Positions 42,829-53,222 of a stretch of DNA of 64,000 bases are shown one piece after another; within the stretch, counting starts at the first letter, position 1, and each line of letters begins with the position of its first letter. The stretch comes from an uncultured Flavobacteriales bacterium (lineage in GTDB: Bacteria; Bacteroidota; Bacteroidia; Flavobacteriales_D; Crocinitomicaceae), in the NCBI GenBank assembly GCA_903935095.1, contig CAIZQH010000015.1, positions 32,890 to 96,889 of the forward strand, written 5' to 3'. Under the pieces are notes generated by a model. It was given only the letters and a program-made list of their open reading frames with translations. It did not search any database and was not told the origin of the DNA. The translations under genes and the position numbers were made by a program.

Positions 42829-45800
42829 ATGCGCAAAAACCTACTATTTACGTTTGTATTCGCTTTGTTACATTGTGTTTCTTATTCACAAAATCTAAAA
42901 AAACCAAGCACCTACGAAATAAGCCAACTTCCCGACTGGGCGCAGATGATGTATGCAGAAAACCCAAGTGTTTTTAAAGTGGATGCCTTGTATCGTTCGT
43001 ATTTTGCTGATCACGAATTCGTTAAAACGTATCATACACAATATTACAAGCGCTGGAGAAGAGCAGCTCTACCCTACTTAAATGCAGCCGGATATATACA
43101 AAAACCAAGCGAGGACGAACAACGTCAAATCGACAAAGCGTATTTGAGAAAACAAACGCAGCAAAAAACGTCTAATTGGAGCGTTGTTGGACCCATTACG
43201 AATTTTCAAGAAGGACTAACACAAGGATCCGGACAAACAAATGTGTATAGTTTTGACCAATGTTTATCTGTTCCGAGCGTATGTTATTGCGGTACTGAGC
43301 CAGGCGAAGTGTATAAAAGCATAAATTCCGGTATAAACTGGACATGTATTTCTATGGCCTTAGATTTCGGTAGCGGAGTGACAGCAATTGAAGTTGATTA
43401 TTCGAATCCAAATACAGTATTTGCAGGGGGAAATAAAGGTATATTTCGTTCCCTTGATGGCGGATCCACCTGGATAAATGTTCTTCCCAATTCCAATTTT
43501 GGCGTGAATGAGATTTTCATTAATCCAGGAAATAGCAACCTTGTTTTTGCTGCAACGGATAAAGGACTTTACAAAAGTACCGACGGCGGCTTGAATTGGA
43601 TTCAGCAATATTCCGATGCAAGTTATGACATCAAATCAAATTTAGGAAACAGCGCGATACTTTTCCTCGTTAAACACAATGCAAGTTCTTTGAATTGTGA
43701 GTTTCTAAAGTCAACAGATGCGGGACAAACATGGTCTGCTCAAACTGCTGGATGGTACACGTCAACAGATGCTGCTCGAAACGATGGTGGCGCTAGAATT
43801 GCCGTTACACCCGCAGATCCGAATCGCGTATACGCTTATTTAATTGGTGAATCTAAAGCAGATGACCTAGGATACATTGGTGTTTACCGAAGTGATGATG
43901 GTGGAACTACTTGGTCCTTACCAAACGGACCTGTTGGTGGTCCATACTCTTCGACTCACGTAAATTTAGCGATTGGAACAAGCACCTGGTTGTACCACCA
44001 AGGATTTTACAATTGTGCGCTAATGGCTTCACCTACCGATCCAAACGTCATTTTTGTAGGTGGATTAAACGTGTACAAATCCACTGACGGTGGCGCGACA
44101 TTCAGCTCTGTTTCTGGATACGTTGGCGGACCCTTGTCCATGCACGTGGATAATCAAGATTTTCGAATCGTTGGAAATGAAGCATGGATTACCACAGATG
44201 GAGGCATTTATCATTCAACTGATTTGTTTGCTACCGAACCTGAGTTTCGGATGTCCGGTGTTCATGGATCGGATTATTGGGGATTTGGTTCCGGATGGAA
44301 TGAAGATGTGCTTGTGGGCGGATTGTATCATAATGGAAATTTAGCATACCATGAAAATTATGGTCCAGGAAATTTCCTTGAACTTGGAGGTGGAGAAGCA
44401 GCAACAGGGTATGTAAATCCAGGCAAGAATCGATTGACCTATTTTTCGGATATTGGTGGACGACGAATTCCTTACAACCTAAATGACCCGATCTCAGGCA
44501 CTCCATTTGGAAACGCACCAAATGAAAGTTATTATGCGGCCGAATCGAGCGAAATGGAGTTTCATCCAAATTGCTACAGCATTGCATACATGGGTAGGGA
44601 AAACACCATCTTTAAAACAACGGATGCTGGCGCTTCTTTTAATGCACTTTTTTCCTTTGGAAATTCGGTGAATGACCAAGTTAAATACATCGAGATTTCT
44701 TCTTCAAATCCAAATGTTATCTACCTAAATCAACAACCTGCTTCGGGAAATACAGGGAAACTTTGGAAAACCATTGATGGTGGACAAACATGGTCCTTGG
44801 TAACCATTCCAAGTGGAAACAGCCGTCGAATGCTCCTTACGATCAATCCATTAAATGAAAATGAACTGTGGATTGCTTATCCAAGCGGTGCAAATGGAAA
44901 TAAAGTATTTAAAACGAGTAATGGCGGACAGAATTGGGATAATTGGACAAATACAATCATGAATAATGAAAGTGTGCAGTCCATTACTCATATTGCCGGG
45001 ACGGATGGAGGATTGTACGTTGCTACGAATCGTTCCGTGTATTATCGAAATAATTCTGGGGCATTTGTTTTGGATAATTCCGGACTACCAACTTTCATCA
45101 GTGGAAATATTCTCAGACCTTTTTACCGCGATGCAAAAATCAGATTGGCTTCTTATGGAAAGGGGATTTTTGAAAGTCAATTCAGCGAAAATCAAAACCT
45201 ACCTATTTGTCGAATAACCGTTGATAAACTGAGTCAAGTTGCTGTGTGTGCCGTGGACTCATTTTATTTCGAAGACCATTCATTTTTAAATCACACCAAT
45301 GCAACATGGACTTGGTCCTTTCCCACCGGATTTCCCGCTACTTCCAACGCACGTAATCCAAGTGTCTTATTTCCCACTGTCGGAAATCACCTTGCTATTT
45401 TGCAAATTACAGATGCTGCCGGACATACAGACGTAGACAGTTTGATAGTCACTGTTTCTTTTTTTCAATTGCAAACTGGAATTGATGAAGACTTTCAAAC
45501 CAACTTCTTGCCAAATGGTTGGAGTATAAATAATCAAGATGGTGGTGGGACATGGAGCTTATCCACAAATGCTGGAGGATATGGGAATTCGAGTAAATCT
45601 GCCATTTTTAATAATTATGACATTGATTCACAACAGTCCTTTGATGATTTAGTGATGCCTTTAGACGCAAGTGTTTTGACTATTCAACCCTTCTTATTTT
45701 TTGATGTCGCCTATGCCCGTTGGGGAAGCGGTTATTCGGATTCTTTGGCAGTAATGGTCTCTACGGATTGTGGAATTACCTACCAGCAGGTATATTTAAA

Positions 45801-46245
45801 AGGAGGCACTTCTTTGGCGACTTCACCAGATAATCAAAGCGCATTTATCCCAACGGATGATCAATGGCGAACAGACTCCGTTGATTTAAGCGCATACCTT
45901 GGACAAACAAATCTACAAGTTGCCTTTAGAAACATCGGTGATTGGGGGAATAATCTTTACCTGGACAATATAAATTTAGGCTCCATGGCGAATGTTTCGG
46001 AGTCGATCGAAAGTACATATTCCATGTATCCAAATCCTATTCAAAGCGGTGCATGTTTATCAATTCAAGGAGAAGGGATACAGAGAATAAAACTCATTTC
46101 ACCCGAGGGAAAGTCCATTAAAACAGATAGATTCTTCCAAGGTGACCACTTTGAAATTCCCGATAATATATCAACGGGAACGTACATTATTCAAATCGAA
46201 ACAAAAAACAAACTCCTAAACAAACCATTAATCATCATACACTAA
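42829..46245 (+). CDS. Large secreted Asp-box/PKD protein with T9SS sorting domain
   Basis: 1138 aa. Signal peptide 1-20 (ends SYSQ). About residues 125-790 hold a sialidase/VPS10-like propeller with at least eight Asp-box turns (SLDGGSTW, STDGGLNW, STDAGQTW, SDDGGTTW, STDGGATF, TTDAGASF, TIDGGQTW, SNGGQNW). A PKD domain follows (about 800-885), then a MAM-like jelly-roll (about 895-1060, DWGNNLYLDNINLG) and a T9SS type A domain (SMYPNPIQSGACLSI to the end). A surface or secreted adhesin or hydrolase; no catalytic residues are identified. Confidence 0.88.
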   Translation: MRKNLLFTFVFALLHCVSYSQNLKKPSTYEISQLPDWAQMMYAENPSVFKVDALYRSYFADHEFVKTYHTQYYKRWRRAALPYLNAAGYIQKPSEDEQRQIDKAYLRKQTQQKTSNWSVVGPITNFQEGLTQGSGQTNVYSFDQCLSVPSVCYCGTEPGEVYKSINSGINWTCISMALDFGSGVTAIEVDYSNPNTVFAGGNKGIFRSLDGGSTWINVLPNSNFGVNEIFINPGNSNLVFAATDKGLYKSTDGGLNWIQQYSDASYDIKSNLGNSAILFLVKHNASSLNCEFLKSTDAGQTWSAQTAGWYTSTDAARNDGGARIAVTPADPNRVYAYLIGESKADDLGYIGVYRSDDGGTTWSLPNGPVGGPYSSTHVNLAIGTSTWLYHQGFYNCALMASPTDPNVIFVGGLNVYKSTDGGATFSSVSGYVGGPLSMHVDNQDFRIVGNEAWITTDGGIYHSTDLFATEPEFRMSGVHGSDYWGFGSGWNEDVLVGGLYHNGNLAYHENYGPGNFLELGGGEAATGYVNPGKNRLTYFSDIGGRRIPYNLNDPISGTPFGNAPNESYYAAESSEMEFHPNCYSIAYMGRENTIFKTTDAGASFNALFSFGNSVNDQVKYIEISSSNPNVIYLNQQPASGNTGKLWKTIDGGQTWSLVTIPSGNSRRMLLTINPLNENELWIAYPSGANGNKVFKTSNGGQNWDNWTNTIMNNESVQSITHIAGTDGGLYVATNRSVYYRNNSGAFVLDNSGLPTFISGNILRPFYRDAKIRLASYGKGIFESQFSENQNLPICRITVDKLSQVAVCAVDSFYFEDHSFLNHTNATWTWSFPTGFPATSNARNPSVLFPTVGNHLAILQITDAAGHTDVDSLIVTVSFFQLQTGIDEDFQTNFLPNGWSINNQDGGGTWSLSTNAGGYGNSSKSAIFNNYDIDSQQSFDDLVMPLDASVLTIQPFLFFDVAYARWGSGYSDSLAVMVSTDCGITYQQVYLKGGTSLATSPDNQSAFIPTDDQWRTDSVDLSAYLGQTNLQVAFRNIGDWGNNLYLDNINLGSMANVSESIESTYSMYPNPIQSGACLSIQGEGIQRIKLISPEGKSIKTDRFFQGDHFEIPDNISTGTYIIQIETKNKLLNKPLIIIH

Positions 46246-46298
46246 CTATATTTTTAGTTCTTGGCATAATTTCTGATATTTGCACTGAAATTTAAGAC

Positions 46299-46940
46299 AT
46301 GAAATCAATTTACCTTCTTTTAACGGTTCTCTTCCTTCAAGTTGGATCTGTATTTTCTCAAGACGCAAAAGCTCAAGGAATCCTTGATAAACTTTCGACT
46401 AAAATGAAAACGATGAAATCTTTCTACATCGAATTCAATGCGACTGTGAAAAATGCATCCAGCGGCGCGAATGAAAATGAAACTGGAAAAGGCTGGGTAA
46501 AGGGAAATAAGTTTTATGCTTCATATGGTGACAACACCATCATTTCCAATGGAGTGAAAACATGGACAGTTATTAAAGAAGAACGTTCCGTATATGAATC
46601 AGATGCCACGGGCGATGACGATGGAATCAATCCAAAGAAATTAATGACGATTTGGGAAACTGGATTTAAGAATAAATTTGACAAAGAAGACAAGCTGAAT
46701 GGTGAATCGGTTTACGTCATTGATTTATTCCCAAAAGTTCCGGCTAAGGCGGAATACCACACCATCGTCTTGTACATTTCAAAAACAGAAAATGAATTGA
46801 AGAAAGCAGTTTTGAAAGCGAAAGATGGGACGGTAATGACCTATTCCATGACAAAATTCACGTCCAATCCAGAAATCGATGATAAAAAATTCGTTTTCGA
46901 TAAAACCAAGTTTCCTGGTTATCCTGTAATCAGAGATTAG
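46299..46940 (+). CDS. LolA-like outer-membrane lipoprotein carrier
   Basis: 213 aa. Signal peptide 1-21 (ends SVFSQ), then the LolA/LolB half-barrel pattern: LSTKMKTMKSFYIEFNATVK, KGWVKGNKFYASYGDNTIIS, NGVKTWTVIKEERSVYESDA. It should ferry lipoproteins through the periplasm to the outer membrane. The Bacteroidota form is diverged from E. coli LolA, so the call is by fold. Confidence 0.85.
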   Translation: MKSIYLLLTVLFLQVGSVFSQDAKAQGILDKLSTKMKTMKSFYIEFNATVKNASSGANENETGKGWVKGNKFYASYGDNTIISNGVKTWTVIKEERSVYESDATGDDDGINPKKLMTIWETGFKNKFDKEDKLNGESVYVIDLFPKVPAKAEYHTIVLYISKTENELKKAVLKAKDGTVMTYSMTKFTSNPEIDDKKFVFDKTKFPGYPVIRD

Positions 46941-46957
46941 AAACGAGCTTAGCTAAG

Positions 46958-47410
46958 TTAACGTTTTAACGCGCGATCCATTTCTCGACGGTCATCTTTC
47001 TCCTTTAAATCGTTGCGCTTATCATGGAGTTTTTTACCTACGGCACAAGCAATATGAATTTTCACCCAACCTTTTTCGGAAAGAAATAATTTCGTTGGAA
47101 TAAGTGTATTACCTTTTATTTTTAAGAATTTCTCAATTCGAACAATCTCTTTTCGGTTTAAAAGTATTTTACGATCGGCACGAGGTTTATGATTGTAAAA
47201 AGAACCATTCTCATATTCCGTAACGTGCATGTTTCGAATCCAAACTTCATTGTTGTAAAAGATTCCATAGGCTTCCAGAATACTGGCTTTGCCATTTCTT
47301 ATGCTTTTAATCTCCGTTCCAGAAAGTACCATTCCCGCAGTAAATTCTTCCTCCAGGTGGTACTCAAATCGAGCACGCTTGTTCCGTATGTTTAATTCTT
47401 TCACTGCCAT
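46958..47410 (-). CDS. smpB: SsrA-binding protein
   Basis: 150 aa. SmpB binds tmRNA and brings it to stalled ribosomes. Visible signatures: NIRNKRARFEYHLEEEFTAG, VLSGTEIKSIRNGKASILEA, RKILLNRKEI and the basic tail with KKLHDKRNDLKEKDDRREMDR. Standard length. It is convergent with the LolA-like gene with a 17-bp gap. Confidence 0.96.
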   Translation of the reverse strand: MAVKELNIRNKRARFEYHLEEEFTAGMVLSGTEIKSIRNGKASILEAYGIFYNNEVWIRNMHVTEYENGSFYNHKPRADRKILLNRKEIVRIEKFLKIKGNTLIPTKLFLSEKGWVKIHIACAVGKKLHDKRNDLKEKDDRREMDRALKR

Positions 47411-47522
47411 GATTGGACAAAGTTAAACAATTGTAACGAGGGCTTATAACTTAACGATAGTAATTGCAAAGAATCCATGCTGTTTTGAAAAGAATAATTA
47501 CTTTTGAAATTCAATCTTACAC

Positions 47523-48134
47523 GTGAATATCCCATCTAAATATTTTGAAAAAGCAGTTGATCAATTGGCAACACTTCCGGGTGTTGGACGTCGCTCAGCA
47601 CTTCGACTTGCACTCGATTTATTCAAACGAAGCGAGGTAGAAATCGCCGATTTCACGAGTGCATTGATTGACTTCAAACACAAGGTGTTACATTGTAAAA
47701 GCTGTGGAAATATGACAGATGAGCCAATCTGCGCCATTTGTGCGAATCCAAAGAGAGATCATGGTACGATTTGTATTGTGGAGGATATCCGCGATGTAAT
47801 GGCCATTGAATCAACCTCTACATATCAAGGAATTTACCATGTCTTAGGTGGAATCATCTCGCCGATGGATGGAATTGGTCCAGCTGATCTAAACATAGAA
47901 AGCTTGATTCATAAAATGGAAAAAGAAGAAGTGGCAGAAATCATCTTTGCATTGAGTCCAACCATGGAAGGCGACACCACTAATTTTTACTTGTTCAAAA
48001 AACTACAGCGTTTCGATTGTTTGATTACTTCTATTTCACGTGGGATTGCAGTTGGTTCAGAATTGCAGTACGCAGATGAACTCACGCTTGGACGTTCCTT
48101 GCAGCAACGTCAAGTATTCCAAAGTGGAAATTAG
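47523..48134 (+). CDS. recR: Recombination protein RecR
   Basis: 203 aa. HhH motif LATLPGVGRRSALRLALDL, zinc finger CKSCGNMTDEPICAIC and Toprim segment ICIVEDIRDVMAIEST. Works with RecF/RecO in gap repair. The start is a GTG at 47523; no ATG gives the conserved N-terminus NIPSKYFEKAVDQLATLPG. Its stop overlaps the convergent methyltransferase-like gene by 4 nt. Confidence 0.95.
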   Translation: MNIPSKYFEKAVDQLATLPGVGRRSALRLALDLFKRSEVEIADFTSALIDFKHKVLHCKSCGNMTDEPICAICANPKRDHGTICIVEDIRDVMAIESTSTYQGIYHVLGGIISPMDGIGPADLNIESLIHKMEKEEVAEIIFALSPTMEGDTTNFYLFKKLQRFDCLITSISRGIAVGSELQYADELTLGRSLQQRQVFQSGN

Positions 48135-48871
48135 TCCATTTCATGAAAAAGTTTCGTACGATGCTTGAGGAAACGAAAAGTTAAACCGAAAAAAGCGATT
48201 CCACCTCCAAAAAGCAACCACCCTTTCAAAAATAATTCGGAATATTCTGTAAAGGGATAAATTCTATTTGCGAGGAGCGAGTAAATACACAAGGCAATCG
48301 TCAGACTTGCCGTCCAGCCAGGATATTCGTTTTTGAAAACAATTCTCCAGGAAAAGTCATTGGAACTCGCAGCGTATAAAAATGGATTCGGAATCAAACT
48401 AGGTGTTCGTCGATGCCATTTTTCATAATTCTGACCGAACTTTCTCCGTAGAAATTGCTCCTCAGCATGCATAATAAACAAGTAGTAAATGACAAAAACA
48501 AATGTTGCCACAACAATCAACCAAGGAATACTCAACAAGGTAGTCCAACCAACCCAAATCAGGATATTTGCCAAATAAAGTGGATGCCGAACAATGGAAT
48601 ACATTCCGCTTGTGTTTAACACTTCCGCCACTTGATGACTGCGGTTTCTTCCAGATGTTTGCATACTGCGACGTCCAACAGTAAAAGCACGGATTAAATG
48701 TCCGAATATAACCAATAGCAACGCTGCTGATTCATAAGAATTGAAGGATAATCGCTCTTGAGTGTCCTGTAATTGAATAAAAAAAGCAACAATCGCGAAA
48801 ATCACTGGAACAAATCCACGGTACCTAAAAAGTTGATTCCCTATTTGTTCAAATGAATTGGAGAACGACAT
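48131..48871 (-). CDS. Isoprenylcysteine methyltransferase (ICMT)/PEMT-like membrane protein
   Basis: 246 aa from MSFSNSFEQIGNQLFRYRGF. Five or six membrane helices. The core RHPLYLANILIWVGW together with HAEEQFLRRKFGQNYEKWHRRTPS is the SAM-binding signature of ICMT/PEMT-like enzymes. Substrate unknown in bacteria. The ATG at 48871 fits better than the longer frame, which overlaps the divergent gene upstream. Confidence 0.8.
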   Translation of the reverse strand: MSFSNSFEQIGNQLFRYRGFVPVIFAIVAFFIQLQDTQERLSFNSYESAALLLVIFGHLIRAFTVGRRSMQTSGRNRSHQVAEVLNTSGMYSIVRHPLYLANILIWVGWTTLLSIPWLIVVATFVFVIYYLFIMHAEEQFLRRKFGQNYEKWHRRTPSLIPNPFLYAASSNDFSWRIVFKNEYPGWTASLTIALCIYSLLANRIYPFTEYSELFLKGWLLFGGGIAFFGLTFRFLKHRTKLFHEMD

Positions 48872-48932
48872 TTCCGATTTAATTAGTATATTGCAGAGAC
48901 TTAACAAAATTAGAATTTATTACGGAAGTCCC

Positions 48933-49316
48933 ATGAAAGAAAAATACGAATTAGAATTCCTGTTAAAAACATCACCGCGTATATTGGAGAAATTAATCAA
49001 TACGCCTGATGGATTATCAGAATGGTTCGCAGACGATGTCAACATTATTGATGACATCTATTCATTTGAATGGGATGGAAATATAGAAGAAGCGCGCTTG
49101 TTGCAAAATAAACCGAATGTAAAGATTCGTTGGCGTTGGCTGTCTGATGAAGAAGATAACTTAGATGTTTACTTCGAAATCGCATACATCGTAGATCCGA
49201 TGACTTCCTCTGTTTCGCTTCAAATCACTGACTTTGCTGATCCTTCAGATAAAGAAAGTTCCATCATGTTATGGAATCAACAAGTGAATGATTTAAAAAG
49301 AGTGATTGGTTCCTAG
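48933..49316 (+). CDS. START-like (SRPBCC) domain protein
   Basis: 127 aa, beginning MKEKYELEFLLKTSPRILEK. A small conserved Bacteroidota protein with a START/AHSA1-like fold (LSEWFADDVNIIDDIYSFEW, VKIRWRWLSDEEDNLDVYFE). Substrate unknown. The ATG at 48933 is used, as the frame upstream runs into the divergent methyltransferase gene. Confidence 0.8.
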   Translation: MKEKYELEFLLKTSPRILEKLINTPDGLSEWFADDVNIIDDIYSFEWDGNIEEARLLQNKPNVKIRWRWLSDEEDNLDVYFEIAYIVDPMTSSVSLQITDFADPSDKESSIMLWNQQVNDLKRVIGS

Positions 49317-49361
49317 TTCACACAATTCTTCTTCATTTTCAGCGTTTATTAGCTACCTTTG

Positions 49362-50837
49362 ATGAAATTTTCAGCATTGAAAAGACTGTATTTATTTAGC
49401 ATTCGTTCATTTGCCGGTCCATTTATAGTGACACTGGTAATTTCCATGTTCATCTTAATTTTGCAGTTCTTTTGGGTCTACATGGATGATTTAATGGGGA
49501 AAGGACTCAGCATTTGGATCATCCTTGAATTGCTATTCTATGTTTCCGCCAACCTGATTCCATTGGCATTACCCCTGGCAATTCTTCTCTCCTCATTAAT
49601 GACCTTCGGTAGTTTCGCTGAAAACAATGAGCTGACGGCACTAAAATCCAGTGGACTTTCCCTATATCGAATTATGCGGCCACTTATGTTGATTGTGGTC
49701 GTTATTTCCATCAGTACATTTTATTTTGCGAATTATGTAATTCCGGTGTTTAATTTGAAATTCCACACCTTAATTTACGACATTCAAAACACCAAAATAT
49801 CCTCTATTCTAACTCCTGGAGTTTACACAAAAGATTTCGAAGGATTCTCCATTAAAGTAGAATCATACAACGACTCAATGTACAAAGGAATAACCATCCA
49901 TGATTACAGCCATCCGAGTGAATTGAAAACAGTGAAGGCAAAAGAAGCTCGTATCTATAAATCAGAAAATGGTCGTTTTATGTTTTTTGATTTAAAAAAT
50001 GGCAAAATCCTTGAAGAGCTAGATATTCAAAATCCACTTTTCCTTCCGGATGGAAGCATTCAGAATCCTTCTGGAAGACCATCAAGAGTGTCGTATTTTG
50101 AACATGGAACATATAAATTAGATATTGCCGGATTTAGCTTGAATCGAACCGATGAGGACTTATTCACGGATAAATATGAAATGATGAACGTCTTTCAAAT
50201 TAGTGCAGCGATGGATTCTTTGGAAAAGAAAAAACGTGATCTTTATAAAACATTCGCGAAAAATAGCAGCAAAGAATTCGTCAGTTTTAACGATAAAATC
50301 GTCTACCATAATCCAAATACAGGATTGGCAGAATCCGAAAAAATTCCGACGATTCAATTTAAAGATTTAACAGACCTTGATAAACTACAAGCACGAAACA
50401 TCGTTATTTCGAGATTAAGGAGAACCAATGAAACGGTTGAAAATCAGGATCAGTTCATGGAAGTAATGGAGAAGGAAGCGGACCTTTATTGGATTGAATT
50501 CCATAAAAAACTGGCATTAACTTATGCCGTGGTTGTCTTATTTTTTGTTGGTGGTCCACTTGGCGCAATCATTCGTAAAGGTGGATTTGGTGCCCCTGTC
50601 ATTATTGCCGCATTAACATTCATGGTCTACTTCATGCTCAATAGCATTGGACAAAATCTGGCGGAAGTGAATACCGTTTCCCCTTTTGTGGGAATGTGGT
50701 TAGCTGGATTTTTCTTTACTCCAGTAGCTTGGATAATCACACGTGCAGCAGCAAATGACGCACAAGTTTTCTCCAAAGAAATGTGGAGTAAATTCGCAAA
50801 TAAATTCTTTAGGAAAAATGCGCATTCTCGTACTTAG
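49362..50837 (+). CDS. LptF/LptG family LPS export permease
   Basis: 491 aa from MKFSALKRLYLFSIRSFAGP. Membrane helices lie near residues 20-45, 65-85, 105-125 and three near the C-terminus (about 385-480), with a periplasmic beta-jellyroll between them. Typical segments are ALKSSGLSLYRIMRPLM and LGAIIRKGGFGAPVI. It should form part of the LptBFG transporter extracting LPS. Overlaps the following glycosyltransferase gene by 20 nt. Confidence 0.9.
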   Translation: MKFSALKRLYLFSIRSFAGPFIVTLVISMFILILQFFWVYMDDLMGKGLSIWIILELLFYVSANLIPLALPLAILLSSLMTFGSFAENNELTALKSSGLSLYRIMRPLMLIVVVISISTFYFANYVIPVFNLKFHTLIYDIQNTKISSILTPGVYTKDFEGFSIKVESYNDSMYKGITIHDYSHPSELKTVKAKEARIYKSENGRFMFFDLKNGKILEELDIQNPLFLPDGSIQNPSGRPSRVSYFEHGTYKLDIAGFSLNRTDEDLFTDKYEMMNVFQISAAMDSLEKKKRDLYKTFAKNSSKEFVSFNDKIVYHNPNTGLAESEKIPTIQFKDLTDLDKLQARNIVISRLRRTNETVENQDQFMEVMEKEADLYWIEFHKKLALTYAVVVLFFVGGPLGAIIRKGGFGAPVIIAALTFMVYFMLNSIGQNLAEVNTVSPFVGMWLAGFFFTPVAWIITRAAANDAQVFSKEMWSKFANKFFRKNAHSRT

Positions 50838-52002
50838 TCACAAACCACCCTACCCGATCGTCGATGGTGGTTGTCTAGCCATGAGTCGTTTTCTGCTGGA
50901 TTTATGTGAAATGTCCAGGATTCAGCACATTGACTACTTCACATTGAGCACGCATAAACATCATTTTGAACCGGTAGTTTTTCAATCACTTGATTTGCCA
51001 AAAGTCACATTTCAAGGAATCGAAATTGATACGAAACTAAAGGTGATTCCGGCTTTGACTTGCTTATTAACCAACCAATCTTATCACACAAAGCGTTTCT
51101 TGGACAACAAGGTTTCAAAAATATTAGTTGAGAAACTTCGTTCGGAAAGTTATGATGTGGTTATTTTCGAAAGTTTATACGCTGCTATTTATACGCCTAT
51201 TATACGAGAAGTTTTCAGCGGAAAAATCTGTTATCGCTCTCATAATTTGGAATACCGTATTTGGGAAGATTTGTCCAAAAACGAATACAAACCCTTGAAA
51301 GCGTGGTACATTCGACAATTAGCTAAATCACTAAAAAAAGAGGAGTTATCCATTTGGAAACTAATCGATTGTATTTTTTCTATTTCTAAAGAAGACGCCG
51401 CAATCATGGAACGATACACGCGAAAAACAGTGCACTACGTTCCTTCTTCTATGCCTGAAAACGGGATGGAATTAAAATGGAATACGAATCGAATTTGTTT
51501 CTTGGGCGCCTTTGATTGGGAACCAAATATGGAAGCAATGAAGTGGTTCATTCAAGAAGTATTTCCTTTACTTCTAGCTAAACACCCGCTTTTACAATTC
51601 CACATTGCTGGGAGAAAAAGTCAACTGATACCAAATGAATGGAGGGGAAAAAATGTCATTATACATGGGTTTGTGGAGAATCCCTTGTTGTTCATTGCCG
51701 AAAACGGACTTTTTATTGCAAGCCTTCAATCCGGATCTGGAATAAAAATGAAAGTACTCGAAGCAATGAGTATTGGCGCACCCTGTGTGTTAACAACGAA
51801 AGCAGCTGAAGGACTTTCATTGGACGCAAATATGCCTATTCATAAAAATAAAGAATCCTATCTTTCTGATATCCTCGAATTACTCGAAGATCAATCCAAA
51901 CAAAAAATACGAGGAGACCTTGGGAAAGCATATATTCAATCCGCTTTCTCCTCTAAAAAAGTGATTGATATTCTGGAAAAAGAATTATCCTCCATCGCTT
52001 GA
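50818..52002 (+). CDS. Glycosyltransferase, GT4-like
   Basis: 394 aa from MRILVLSHKPPYPIVDGG, a typical GT-B N-terminus. GT1/GT4 C-terminal part: FLGAFDWEPNMEAMKWFIQE, FHIAGRKSQLIP, VIIHGFVENPLLFIAENGLF, and the nucleotide-sugar loop LQSGSGIKMKVLEAMSIGAP. Acceptor and sugar are unknown; envelope polysaccharide or LPS is likely given the LptF/G neighbour. The start lies 20 nt inside lptF/G; upstream in-frame codons are its shadow. Confidence 0.88.
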   Translation: MRILVLSHKPPYPIVDGGCLAMSRFLLDLCEMSRIQHIDYFTLSTHKHHFEPVVFQSLDLPKVTFQGIEIDTKLKVIPALTCLLTNQSYHTKRFLDNKVSKILVEKLRSESYDVVIFESLYAAIYTPIIREVFSGKICYRSHNLEYRIWEDLSKNEYKPLKAWYIRQLAKSLKKEELSIWKLIDCIFSISKEDAAIMERYTRKTVHYVPSSMPENGMELKWNTNRICFLGAFDWEPNMEAMKWFIQEVFPLLLAKHPLLQFHIAGRKSQLIPNEWRGKNVIIHGFVENPLLFIAENGLFIASLQSGSGIKMKVLEAMSIGAPCVLTTKAAEGLSLDANMPIHKNKESYLSDILELLEDQSKQKIRGDLGKAYIQSAFSSKKVIDILEKELSSIA

Positions 52003-52056
52003 TTTTGAAAGTCAATCAGTAAATAATGTTTAATATTGTGCCATAAGGATTCTATC

Positions 52057-53220
52057 ATGTTGATCATTGAAATCATTTTATGGCTAGGCATTGGATTAAT
52101 GATACACAGTTATGTGATTTATCCTAAAATGGTTCAATATTTCGCTCGTTTTCGAAAAACCAACGAATTGACCTACTCCGATGATTTCCCACACATTTCA
52201 ATCATCATTCCCGCTCATAATGAAGAAAAAGTCATTAGACAAAAATTAGAAACCTTATTACAGACTAATTTTGAATTTGATCACATCCAATTATTGATCG
52301 GCGCTGACAATTGTCAGGATGAAACTTGCGATATCATTCGCTCCTATGAAAGCAAATTTCCGGACATGAAACTCATTGAATTCAAAGAGAGGCAAGGAAA
52401 AATCAACATCGTCAATGCATTAGTTCAAGAAGCGAAGCACGAAATCATTGTAATGACTGATGCCAATGTTCTTTTTGAAGCAAAGACCTTGAGTGAATTA
52501 GTGAAGCATTTTAAAAACCCAAAAATCGGTTTAGTGGATAGTCGAATGGAGCACTTCGGTCTCAAAGAAACGGGGATTTCTCTGGTTGAAAATGGCTACA
52601 TCTCTAACGAAGTACAAACCAAATACGCAGAAGGAAAAATTTGGGGAGCCATGATGGGTCCATTTGGCGGCTGCTTCGCATTTCGAAAAGCATGTTTTGA
52701 ACCGATTCCGTCTCATTTTTTAGTGGATGACTTTTATTTAAACATGCTTATTCTTCAGAAAGGCTATCTATGTATAAACGAACAGAATGCCCGTGTTTAT
52801 GAGGATGTATCGAATGAATCATGGGTAGAATTCAAAAGAAAGATTCGTATCTCCGCTGGAAACTTTCAAAACCTACGTCAATTTTGGCCGATGTTGTTGC
52901 GCTTTGACGGCATTTCCTACGCCTTTTTCTCCCATAAATTTCTCCGTTGGATTTTACCGTTTTTCATGCTGTTCATATGGGTGGGGTCAAGCTTTTTAAT
53001 TCATGAACATAGCGTATATTCTATCATTAATGCATTATTTACTCTACCATTGGCTTTGTTTATTCCTGATTATCTTGGAAAGAAAATCGGCGTTCATTTT
53101 AAATGGCTTCGATACATCTTACACTTCACTTCCATGAACATTGCTTTGTTCCTTGGATTCTTTAAGTTTTTGGGTGGTGTGAAATCGAGTATTTGGGAAC
53201 CAACCAAACGACTTCAGTAA
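52057..53220 (+). CDS. Family 2 glycosyltransferase, membrane-bound
   Basis: 387 aa from MLIIEIILWLGIGLMIHSYV. An N-terminal membrane helix, a GT2 domain at about 48-270 with ISIIIPAHNEEKVIRQKLE, TDANVLFEAKTL and the later acidic and basic motifs DDFYLNMLI and RKIRISAGNFQNL, and C-terminal helices (about 295-385). Likely processive or envelope glycan synthesis; the sugar is unknown. It follows the GT4-like gene by 54 bp on the same strand. Confidence 0.88.
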   Translation: MLIIEIILWLGIGLMIHSYVIYPKMVQYFARFRKTNELTYSDDFPHISIIIPAHNEEKVIRQKLETLLQTNFEFDHIQLLIGADNCQDETCDIIRSYESKFPDMKLIEFKERQGKINIVNALVQEAKHEIIVMTDANVLFEAKTLSELVKHFKNPKIGLVDSRMEHFGLKETGISLVENGYISNEVQTKYAEGKIWGAMMGPFGGCFAFRKACFEPIPSHFLVDDFYLNMLILQKGYLCINEQNARVYEDVSNESWVEFKRKIRISAGNFQNLRQFWPMLLRFDGISYAFFSHKFLRWILPFFMLFIWVGSSFLIHEHSVYSIINALFTLPLALFIPDYLGKKIGVHFKWLRYILHFTSMNIALFLGFFKFLGGVKSSIWEPTKRLQ

Positions 53221-53222
53221 AG